Shown here: positions 8,827 through 15,785 of the stretch, piece by piece
Layout: every line of letters starts with the position of its first letter
Numbering within the stretch: position 1 is the first letter of the stretch
DNA from: Candidatus Iainarchaeum sp.
GTDB lineage: Archaea > Micrarchaeota > Micrarchaeia > Anstonellales > Bilamarchaeaceae
Length of the DNA stretch: 38,331 bases
Reading direction: 5' to 3'
Assembly: GCA_028686985.1 (NCBI GenBank)
Contig: JAQUBA010000002.1
Location: 84,745-123,075, forward strand
Made by a program: the position numbers and the translations under genes
The notes under the pieces: generated by a model
Databases searched by the model: none
Told to the model about the DNA's origin: nothing
The model's input: only the letters and a program-made list of their open reading frames with translations

Positions 8827-9267
8827 ATGGCAGAGCGCATACTGATAATCTCGGGGAGCAAGAGCGACGAGGAAATCGTGAAGGGCATCACGTCCGTGCT
8901 GGACGGGTTCGGGGTGGAATGGAAATACGAAGTGGCTTCCGCCCACCGCGCCCCGGAAAAGGTTGAGAAGATAGTGAAGAGCACGTTTGCGGACGCCATA
9001 ATAGCGGTTGCCGGGCTTTCGGCAGCCCTGCCCGGTGTTTGCGCATCCCACACCCTCGTTCCCGTAATCGGCGTCCCGGTGTCAGCAAAGCTCGGCGGGA
9101 TGGATTCCCTCCTGAGCATCGCGCAGATGCCGCCCGGCGTGCCCGTGGCGTGCGTTGGGATAGACAACGGGAAGAACGCCGCGCTCCTCGCGCTGGAAAT
9201 CATTGGCATAAATGACAAGGGGATAGAGGCCAAGCTGCTCAAATACAGGGAAAAGATGAAGAAATAG
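8827..9267 (+). CDS. purE: PurE-type phosphoribosylaminoimidazole (N5-CAIR mutase/AIR carboxylase) protein
   Basis: ILIISGSKSDEEI..EVASAHRAPEKV..GLSAALPGVCASHTLVPVIGVPV..GGMDSLLSIAQMPPGVPVA. Confidence 0.92.
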   Translation: MAERILIISGSKSDEEIVKGITSVLDGFGVEWKYEVASAHRAPEKVEKIVKSTFADAIIAVAGLSAALPGVCASHTLVPVIGVPVSAKLGGMDSLLSIAQMPPGVPVACVGIDNGKNAALLALEIIGINDKGIEAKLLKYREKMKK

Positions 9268-9903
9268 CTATTTTTTCAGTTGCAGGTAGAAGGACAGCCC
9301 GTTCGTAAAGAACACCAGCGATATGAGCAGGCAGCCGAAGAACAGCGCGCCCTGCGCCGCGAGCCGTATCGTGCCCACATTCTCCTTTGTCTGCTCCAGG
9401 TCGCTTACGGAGTTCTGTATCCGTTCCCTCACTCCCCCAAGCCCGAGCGCGGCCGAATCCATCTCGCCCGAGCCGGCGCCCAGCCCCGCGGCGCTCTCGG
9501 CCAGGTATTCCTGCGTCTCATGGAGGCTGCCAACACTTCCGTAAAGCGGCGCCACGGCACCCGAGGGCATCATGGGTATCGCGGCAAGCCCTTCCGCCAC
9601 CCCCTCCACCGCATCGCCCATCCCGCCCATCGCCTCTGCCGCGGATTCCAGCCCCGCGGATGCGTTCAAAACCGAGGCGGAAATGGCCATGACCGAGCCC
9701 TCGGCGGAAGCGAGTATGCCGTCAGTGCTCTCAAGGATGCCTATGGTGTTGTCAAGCTGCGCGATTGAAGTGGAGTACGCCTGCTCCACGAATGCGGCGG
9801 CCATCAGGTAGAAAAACAGCGTCATGCCTATGCCGAGCGCGCTGCTCGCCAGCCCGACGCCCGCAACCGCCTTTTCAATGGGTGCCATGCGCGCATTTAG
9901 CAC
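9268..9903 (-). CDS. Two-TM membrane protein with long extracytoplasmic helical segment, unknown function
   Basis: N- and C-terminal hydrophobic segments flanking Ala/Ser-rich heptad-like region. Confidence 0.7.
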   Translation of the reverse strand: MLNARMAPIEKAVAGVGLASSALGIGMTLFFYLMAAAFVEQAYSTSIAQLDNTIGILESTDGILASAEGSVMAISASVLNASAGLESAAEAMGGMGDAVEGVAEGLAAIPMMPSGAVAPLYGSVGSLHETQEYLAESAAGLGAGSGEMDSAALGLGGVRERIQNSVSDLEQTKENVGTIRLAAQGALFFGCLLISLVFFTNGLSFYLQLKK

Positions 9904-9954
9904 CGGATTATTAAAATGGTTTGCGCATCGCTCGCGCTAATCCTCCGGAAAAAC

Positions 9955-10001
9955 AAAACAATAGAAAAAGGTTAAAGAAGAAAAATAAAGGAAAAGGGCG
10001 C
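9955..10001 (-). terminator. Poly-T rich terminator region downstream of the 442-aa surface protein gene
   Basis: On the minus strand the stop is followed by CCTTTTCCTTTATTTTTCTTCTTTAACCTTTTTC; archaeal terminators are typically T-tracts. Confidence 0.5.
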
Positions 10002-11330
10002 TCACATCCTGGTGAGCGTCCAGCCGTCAACGCCGTTGTTGATGTTGCTGATTACCGTGTCCAGCCTGACGCGCCAGGTCCTGCCTTCCGCATCAATGAA
10101 GACGCCGCCGTCCTCCAGCCTGAAGACGTCCTTCACGATGTCAACTTTTGCGACGCCGCCCGAAACGCTGAGCACGCGCACGTATGCGGTCCTCTCAACG
10201 CCGTCCTCGTCGGTGTAGCTAACCTCTATGAGGGTGCCTGCCGCCGCGCCGCTCTCCACCGTGAAGGTGACGCCGTTAACCTTTACCTCCACGTTCATGA
10301 GGTAGGTCGCGCCATCGTCCATGGTGTATACGCGGTTCGCCTTCGCGGAAATGCCAGTGCTTTCGGAAACGAGCGCCTCGCCCCCGGGCGTGAGGTCCAT
10401 CGCCGCCTCGCTCGTGCCGAGCAGGATGTAGCCCGCGGTTGAGAGCTCAATGACCTCGGTCCTCTGCCCCCCGAGCTTCACATGCATGTCGTAGCCCTGC
10501 GTGCCCGGCATTATCGTGTCCTCAAACTCGTAACCCTCCTTGACAACCTCGGTTGAAGGGCGCCTGCATTCCGCCTCCTCGCGGCCTTCGTCCGCGGTCT
10601 GGCCAGTTTCGTGTACCAGGCGCTTTATCGTCTCAAGGCCGAATCCGGATTCGTATTCCTCCACGGGCGCGTTGTATGTCGTGTCAAAGCTGTTGCACCA
10701 GTAGAATCCGTCGCTCTTGAACACTCCGTAGAGGTTGCCCTCAGCATCCGTGATTACACCGCAGAGCGTTATCTCTATTTCCCTGCCGTCCTCAAACACG
10801 ACCTTCCAGGTGCTTCCTATGGTCGCAAAGAAGTCCTCGTTGATTGACTCGCCGTCCGCAATCACGACCGCGTGGTTGCCTTCAGCGTCCTTCACCCTGC
10901 AGCGCACGCCGCTCTCGGTCACCGTGACCGCCTCAAGCACGTACTGCTCGCCACCCAGCTTAACGGTCTTCCCTTCGTTGAGCGCCTCCTCGTTGAGCGC
11001 AAGCTCGGTAGTGCCAATCCTGATTACCCTGCCCTGCAGGTCCCTGCAAACGCCCGCCGGGGTTTCGGTTTCCTCCACCATGGGGCCGACAGCGGTGCCG
11101 GTGTTGCATGCGCCTACAGTAACAACACAGCCAGCACCCACTGCACCAGCCTTAAGCACGCCCGTGACGCCCATCGCCTGCACGTTGTCGCGGACAGCCC
11201 TATAAGTGCCCTTTACGCTCTCAAGCATGCGCCTGCCCAACTTCGGAGCCTTTGGCCCATTCGCAGAAATCTCTCCTGCCCTTACAGTCCTCATCCCTTC
11301 TTTCGGTGTCGCGGTTGGAGTTGTCATCAT
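10002..11330 (-). CDS. Beta-rich, probably surface-associated protein (S-layer-like repeats), unknown function
   Basis: Hydrophobic stretch MGVTGVLKAGAVGAGCVVTVGAC around residues 53-75 followed by beta-rich repeats (DAEGN.., DEDGV.., EVKVNGVTFTVESG); GGTGAA before ATG. Confidence 0.7.
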   Translation of the reverse strand: MMTTPTATPKEGMRTVRAGEISANGPKAPKLGRRMLESVKGTYRAVRDNVQAMGVTGVLKAGAVGAGCVVTVGACNTGTAVGPMVEETETPAGVCRDLQGRVIRIGTTELALNEEALNEGKTVKLGGEQYVLEAVTVTESGVRCRVKDAEGNHAVVIADGESINEDFFATIGSTWKVVFEDGREIEITLCGVITDAEGNLYGVFKSDGFYWCNSFDTTYNAPVEEYESGFGLETIKRLVHETGQTADEGREEAECRRPSTEVVKEGYEFEDTIMPGTQGYDMHVKLGGQRTEVIELSTAGYILLGTSEAAMDLTPGGEALVSESTGISAKANRVYTMDDGATYLMNVEVKVNGVTFTVESGAAAGTLIEVSYTDEDGVERTAYVRVLSVSGGVAKVDIVKDVFRLEDGGVFIDAEGRTWRVRLDTVISNINNGVDGWTLTRM

Positions 11331-11401
11331 TTCACCATTTACACAAGTAGAGATAATCTATGCCACATAACCTTTTTAAACGTTGGCGTTTTTGTTATTT
11401 C

Positions 11402-11974
11402 ATGAAGAATCTTGAGGTAAGGGTTCCGCACATGCTGCGCAGGCTCAAACGGGGGCCGTCGGTGATGCTCCCCAAGGACATTGGAATGATTATTGCATAC
11501 ACGTGCCTGGGGAAGGATTCCCTCGTCGTGGACGCGGGAGCCGGAACAGGCTTCAATGCCATAATGCTGGGAAGAATCGCAAAAAAGGTTGTTTCATACG
11601 AGCGCAGGGAAGAATTCGCCAAACTGGCGGCGGAGAACGTGAAGTCCCTCGGCATGAAGAATGTAAGAGTGAGGAATACGGACATCATGAACGGGATAGA
11701 GGAGAAGGATATTGACCTCGTAACGCTTGACATGCCGGAATCCGAGAAGGTTGTTCCGCTTGCGCATGCCGCGCTGAAGGCGGGCGGGCATTGCGTCGGA
11801 TACCTGCCGAACATTGAGCAGGCGAAGGAATTTTACATGGAGGCGCAGAAATCCTTCCGCGAAGTGTTCATGCTTGAGAATATGGTAAGGGAATATGAAG
11901 TGAGGGATTTCGGGGTGAGGCCCAAGCATGTCGGGCTGATGCACACTGCATACCTTGTGTTCGCTAGAAAATAG
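11402..11974 (+). CDS. tRNA (adenine-N1)-methyltransferase, TrmI-like
   Basis: RGPSVMLPKDIGMIIAYTCLGKDSLVVDAGAGTGFNAIMLGRIAKKVVSYERREEFAKLAAENV; SAM motif I DAGAGTG; small TrmI-type architecture. Confidence 0.85.
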   Translation: MKNLEVRVPHMLRRLKRGPSVMLPKDIGMIIAYTCLGKDSLVVDAGAGTGFNAIMLGRIAKKVVSYERREEFAKLAAENVKSLGMKNVRVRNTDIMNGIEEKDIDLVTLDMPESEKVVPLAHAALKAGGHCVGYLPNIEQAKEFYMEAQKSFREVFMLENMVREYEVRDFGVRPKHVGLMHTAYLVFARK

Positions 11975-12011
11975 TATTATAAAAAGAAGCGAGGAAGATT
12001 TTCACCTCATA

Positions 12012-12083
12012 GGGCTCATAGCTCAGCAGTAGAGCGCTCGCCTTGCACGCGAGAGGCCGGGGGTGCGAATCCCCCTGAGTCCA
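12012..12083 (+). tRNA. tRNA-Ala(UGC)
   Basis: GGGCTCA/TGAGTCC acceptor, anticodon arm CTCGC-CTTGCAC-GCGAG (TGC), T-arm CCGGGGGTGCGAATCCCCC region, discriminator A. Confidence 0.95.
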
Positions 12084-12250
12084 TGGTCAAAAACGCGGAG
12101 GGGGTAACAACCCCCTCGCTATTTTTCCCGCGGGAAAAATGCGCACAGTTTCGCTGCGGCGAAACTATTGCCCCATTTTTAGACGTTATCCTGACCCTCC
12201 CCCCACCGCACTTTGAAACTCTTAGCACGTGCTCCTTGCGCCTTTTTGTT
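12084..12250 (+). repeat. tRNA-Ala(UGC) 3' trailer element with three tandem hairpins; paralogous to 13039..13198
   Basis: Perfect inverted repeats at 12098-12117, 12121-12140 and 12147-12166; start (ACGCGGAGGGG) and end (CCCCCCAC..CACTT..AAACTCTT..CTCCTT.CG) match the element after the second tRNA-Ala at the same offset. Confidence 0.6.
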
Positions 12251-12296
12251 GTCATTTAAGAAAACGATTAAAACCTGCAACAACATTAGGCCATCC

Positions 12297-12566
12297 ATGT
12301 CAAAGCTGGAAGAGCTGGAGCACGAGATAAACAAAATAAAAGAGCGCAATGCGCGCGTTGAAGCAGACAAGGCATGGGAAACCAGCTTTGCACGCCGCAT
12401 CATAATCACAGTCGGGACCTATGCGTTCGCTGCATTGTTCCTGCTTGCCATCGATGCGCCGAACCCGTTCCTTGCCGCATCCGTGCCTGCCGCGGGGTTT
12501 TTGTTCTCCACCCTCACACTGCCTTTCCTGAAAGAAAGGTGGCTCGGAAAGCGCAGGACTAAATGA
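12297..12566 (+). CDS. Small protein with N-terminal coiled coil and two TM segments, unknown function
   Basis: MSKLEELEHEINKIKERNARVEADKAWE... followed by two hydrophobic segments and KERWLGKRRTK. Confidence 0.65.
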   Translation: MSKLEELEHEINKIKERNARVEADKAWETSFARRIIITVGTYAFAALFLLAIDAPNPFLAASVPAAGFLFSTLTLPFLKERWLGKRRTK

Positions 12567-12630
12567 TGTTTTCTTCCCAATTGACAATGATAATGCCTTT
12601 AAAGAAGTTGGTATGAAGTTATTTTCTCGC

Positions 12631-12719
12631 GGGGCTGTGGCGTAACTTGGTAGCGCGGCAGGCTCCAGGTCTTCGCAAGAAGAAACCTGCATGCTAGGGT
12701 TCAAATCCCTACAGCCCCA
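12631..12719 (+). tRNA. tRNA-Trp(CCA) with 16-nt intron at 37/38 (about 12669..12684)
   Basis: Acceptor GGGGCTG/CAGCCCC, anticodon stem GCAGG/CCTGC, CCA at 12665-12667, intron GTCTTCGCAAGAAGAA, T-loop GGGTTCAAATCCC. Confidence 0.9.
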
Positions 12720-12777
12720 TTCAGGAAAGGGTTAAAAACAATAGCGGACAGAATTTATCCCGCATAAGGTGCAGGCT

Positions 12778-12954
12778 ATGGCTTCTCAGACACTCAACAG
12801 TTTCGAGCTCGCAAGGCTCATGGGCGCAAGGGCGCTCCAGCTCGCATTGGGCGCGCCGCCGCTCATAAAGACGGGGCCGGAGATGGCGTTCCTTGACGTG
12901 GCGAGGCAGGAATTTGACAAGGGCGTCATTCCGCTCGCCGTATATACGGATTGA
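12778..12954 (+). CDS. rpoK: DNA-directed RNA polymerase subunit K (Rpb6 homolog)
   Basis: FELARLMGARALQLALGAPPLIKTGPEMAFLDVARQEFDKGVIPLAV matches RpoK signature. Confidence 0.93.
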   Translation: MASQTLNSFELARLMGARALQLALGAPPLIKTGPEMAFLDVARQEFDKGVIPLAVYTD

Positions 12955-12966
12955 TTTTTTTCTCCC

Positions 12967-13038
12967 GGGCTTGTAGCTCAGCAGCAGAGCGCTCCGTTCG
13001 CATCGGAGAGGCCGGGGGTGCGAATCCCCCCAAGTCCA
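12967..13038 (+). tRNA. tRNA-Ala(CGC)
   Basis: GGGCTTG/CAAGTCC acceptor, anticodon arm CTCCG-TTCGCAT-CGGAG (CGC), same body as tRNA-Ala at 12012. Confidence 0.95.
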
Positions 13039-13198
13039 TCTGAAGAAACGCGGAGGGGAGCGATCATTCGCTCTCCGCCCCTCTCCTTTGCCCCTTACCC
13101 ACAACAGGGCGTCAAACGAACCTCCCCATATCTTTCATCTCCCGGTCCCCCCACTTCACTTGGAAAACTCTTCATCCGTACTCCTTACGTATTTTTTA
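13039..13198 (+). repeat. tRNA-Ala(CGC) 3' trailer element, paralogous to 12084..12250
   Basis: ACGCGGAGGGG..CCCCTC stem with inner AGCGA-TCAT-TCGCT hairpin; shared 3' segment CCCCCCACTTCACTTGGAAAACTCTTCATCCGTACTCCTTACGTATTTTT. Confidence 0.55.
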
Positions 13199-13346
13199 TG
13201 CACTAAAATGCACGAATTCCCTTCTCGGAGAGCATGTAACCATGGTTACAAGTTGTGTCTTTTCCTCAACTTTTGTTCAATAAAAATACTGACGTGAAAT
13301 TAAACTCTTTTAAAACTACCATACGCATACACTGCGGTGCGTTCCA

Positions 13347-13460
13347 ATGACCGCGGATGAGAAAATAAGGAAAGGCGTTTGCCCTGTTTGCGATTCCAAC
13401 CTGGTCTTTCAGGAAGGCTGCAAGGCCTGCTTCTCCTGCGGCTGGGAAGCCTGCAGTTGA
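13347..13460 (+). CDS. Free-standing zinc ribbon microprotein resembling the C-terminal zinc ribbon of class II ribonucleotide reductases
   Basis: MTADEKIRKGVCPVCDSNLVFQEGCKACFSCGWEACS; upstream CTTTTAAAAC box; below the ORF-track length cutoff. Confidence 0.7.
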   Translation: MTADEKIRKGVCPVCDSNLVFQEGCKACFSCGWEACS

Positions 13461-14800
13461 TTGACAACCTCTTCCAGCACCTCTTTCGTATATCCTCTCT
13501 TTATCCTCAATGATGCCGCCCTCCCGTGCCCCCCGCCGCTCTCAATGAAGCTCCCCATCTTCGCCTTCACCGCCTCTATTATGCTGCTTGCATTCATCCC
13601 GCGCAGGACCGCGTCCTCGTTAATCCGGAAGGATATCCCGCCCTCCCAGACGCCCAGCACGACCACGGGTCCCTCGTGCATCACAAGCTCAAAGGCGCGG
13701 GAGGTGAGCTTGCCCTTCCCGGGGAATTCCCTCGCGCTGACCTTGTCAAAATCCACGGTATAGACGGCAACCGGGCCTTCTATCCGCTTCTTCATCATCT
13801 TCCCCACCTCCTCCTTCACGCGCTCCATCCTCTCGCGTGCCTGGAAGAGTATTGACGCATAAAGCTCCTTGTCCCCCATTGCATGCTCGTAGAACTCCAG
13901 ACGGTTCCCGAACTCCGCATAGGTGGCCATGTAATCTATCACGAGCGCTTTCTCCCGGTCCGCATCCGAGACCGGCATTATGCCGCTCTTGTCCCCGGCG
14001 CACGCTATTTTGGCAAGTTCCTCCATCCCCCCCTCCCCGCACGCGCGCGCAACCTCGCAGCAGAGGTATCCTGCCGGATAAGTGCTCGCCTCCTCCTCTT
14101 CGCTCACCGCCCACGGGCTCAGGAACGCCGGGCAGATCGCCTCCACCCCCTTCTCCGGCGGGTGGTGGTCTATGAGCATTACCTCCGCCCCTCCCGCCTT
14201 CAGTATCTGGAGCCCCTCCCGGCTTTCCCCGCCGCTCCCGCAGTCCACAATCACCACCAGCGGGCTCCTCTCATACCTTATGACATTCACGTCGCGCATC
14301 GCGTCCGCAACGCGGTAAAGGGCGGAATTCTGCTGGTGGCTCTGCACGTTCCCCAGCACTTTGGTGAGCGCGAGCGCGCCCGCAACCCCATCTGCATCAT
14401 TGTGGAATTTCAAAAGTATGGAGCGCCCCAGCTTCTTAGCCGCAATGAGTTTCTTCGCCGCCAGCTCTATGCGCGGGCGCAGCTTCTCCATCAATCCGTC
14501 CGCAAGGAATTTCTCATGCCGCACCCGTGAGTTCTCCTCCGCCTTGCGCAGCACGCTTGCATACGCTTCCTGTTTCCTTTCCATCCTGTCCGGCTTCAGG
14601 ACGAAGAGCCCATGTCCGCCTTCCACGGTGCCGCCCACAAAATACGCATCCCCTATTTTGTAAAACTCGCGCGAGTGCATCTCCACGTCCGCCTCGCCAT
14701 CCGTAAGCATGTAAATCGTTCCGTCCCTGCCCCTTTTGGCAGAAGAAACAACACATTCCGCTTCAACGCGCTTCCCCTCCCCCAGATTCCTGAAACCCAT
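13409..14800 (-). CDS. Archaeal DHH family nuclease/phosphoesterase with N-terminal OB-like region (RecJ-like)
   Basis: LLKFHNDADGVAGALAL, LIDHHPPEKG, ESGGGHGRAASLRI; start at MGFRNLGEGKRV. Confidence 0.88.
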   Translation of the reverse strand: MGFRNLGEGKRVEAECVVSSAKRGRDGTIYMLTDGEADVEMHSREFYKIGDAYFVGGTVEGGHGLFVLKPDRMERKQEAYASVLRKAEENSRVRHEKFLADGLMEKLRPRIELAAKKLIAAKKLGRSILLKFHNDADGVAGALALTKVLGNVQSHQQNSALYRVADAMRDVNVIRYERSPLVVIVDCGSGGESREGLQILKAGGAEVMLIDHHPPEKGVEAICPAFLSPWAVSEEEEASTYPAGYLCCEVARACGEGGMEELAKIACAGDKSGIMPVSDADREKALVIDYMATYAEFGNRLEFYEHAMGDKELYASILFQARERMERVKEEVGKMMKKRIEGPVAVYTVDFDKVSAREFPGKGKLTSRAFELVMHEGPVVVLGVWEGGISFRINEDAVLRGMNASSIIEAVKAKMGSFIESGGGHGRAASLRIKRGYTKEVLEEVVNQLQASQPQEKQALQPS

Positions 14801-14851
14801 GCATCCAGTTTGTCCCGAATAATTAAAAAAGCAAAACGGACAGATGCAAGC

Positions 14852-15247
14852 ATGCACAAGTTCCTTGAGCACACAGCCGACGCCTTCCTTGAGGCGAAGG
14901 CGAAAACCTTCCCCAACGCAATAAAGGACGCGATGGAAGGCACGTTTGAGCTCATAGGGAAGGGAAAGAAGGAGGAGGCGGAATTTGAAATCTCCGCATC
15001 CTCGGACGAGCTTCCCCGCCTTGTTGTGAAACTTCTGGAAAGATTGGTAGTGGAATGCGAGCTGAAGAAAATCTCCCCGGTCCGCGCTGAAATCCTCGGG
15101 GCGGACGAGGGCAAGAAAAAAGTGCGCGCGAAAATTTACGGCGAAAGAAAGGTTCCCACGAACATAATCAAGGCGGTGACCTACCACCTGCTTGAGGTGA
15201 AAAGGGAAAAGGGCTATTGGGCAATACGCGTATTGTTTGACATCTAA
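14852..15247 (+). CDS. Archease (tRNA ligase RtcB co-factor family)
   Basis: MHKFLEHTADAFLEAKAKTFPNAIKDAMEGTFEL..VKLLERLVVECE..VKAVTYHLLEVKREKGYWAIRVLFDI. Confidence 0.93.
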   Translation: MHKFLEHTADAFLEAKAKTFPNAIKDAMEGTFELIGKGKKEEAEFEISASSDELPRLVVKLLERLVVECELKKISPVRAEILGADEGKKKVRAKIYGERKVPTNIIKAVTYHLLEVKREKGYWAIRVLFDI

Positions 15248-15783
15248 GGCATGGGCCTCCAGATGAAAAGCGCGCCCAGCGCCATCGCAATCAACGCTGC
15301 AGGCAGGCAGCCCGCGTTGCCGCCCCCGCCCCCCTGCCCCTGGTAAACCCAATCAAAGGTTATCCTGTTCATGTTTCCGTGAGTTGGGTCCGTGCCCAGG
15401 TATGTGGCTTCCATGACCTTGACCTTCGCATATTTCCCGTCCCTCGTCTTTATCCAGTATGCGTGGCCCGCCTCAACGTCCGTGCAGTCCATGAACCCCT
15501 GCGTGTCGTCGTTATACCCTGACTGGGGCGGCGCGGCAAGCGATTCCAGCTCAACCTCGCCCATGTCTATGAAGTTCGTGCACCACGCCGGCCGGTTCCA
15601 CGGCTCCAGCGCTATGTCATATTCCGCCTGCACGTCCCCGCCCGCGGCAATGGCCGCGTCATATGAAACTGGTGCGCCATCCGAGAACCTGAAGAAGGCG
15701 CTCCCCGGCCACTGCATGGTCGTGGTCCCTGCCGCCGAGAAAGCTAACGCCATCACTGCCATCAATGCCAATACGCTTTTCAT
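15244..15783 (-). CDS. Secreted protein with signal peptide and C-terminal sorting-like Cys/TM tail
   Basis: MKSVLALMAVMALAFSAAG signal; C-terminus GGGGGNAGCLPAALIAMALGALFIWRPMP. Confidence 0.72.
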   Translation of the reverse strand: MKSVLALMAVMALAFSAAGTTTMQWPGSAFFRFSDGAPVSYDAAIAAGGDVQAEYDIALEPWNRPAWCTNFIDMGEVELESLAAPPQSGYNDDTQGFMDCTDVEAGHAYWIKTRDGKYAKVKVMEATYLGTDPTHGNMNRITFDWVYQGQGGGGGNAGCLPAALIAMALGALFIWRPMP

Positions 15784-15785
15784 TT

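Noticed and set aside
8988-9060. PurE AGLSAALPGV in place of the E. coli-type AGGAAHLPGM, considered as a novel active site
   Set aside because: This looks like normal variation among archaeal PurE-like proteins, and the SAHRAPE catalytic motif is intact; not enough to call unusual.
12016-12255. 79-aa minus-strand ORF covering tRNA-Ala and its trailer
   Set aside because: C-terminal part is a reverse translation of the tRNA (DSGGFAPPASRVQGERSTAEL), a common spurious ORF type; the paralogous trailer at 13039 has an early stop in the equivalent frame, so the element is treated as non-coding.
12721-13104. 127-aa minus-strand ORF opposite rpoK and tRNA-Ala(CGC)
   Set aside because: Antisense to a confident rpoK and a tRNA; no coding support.
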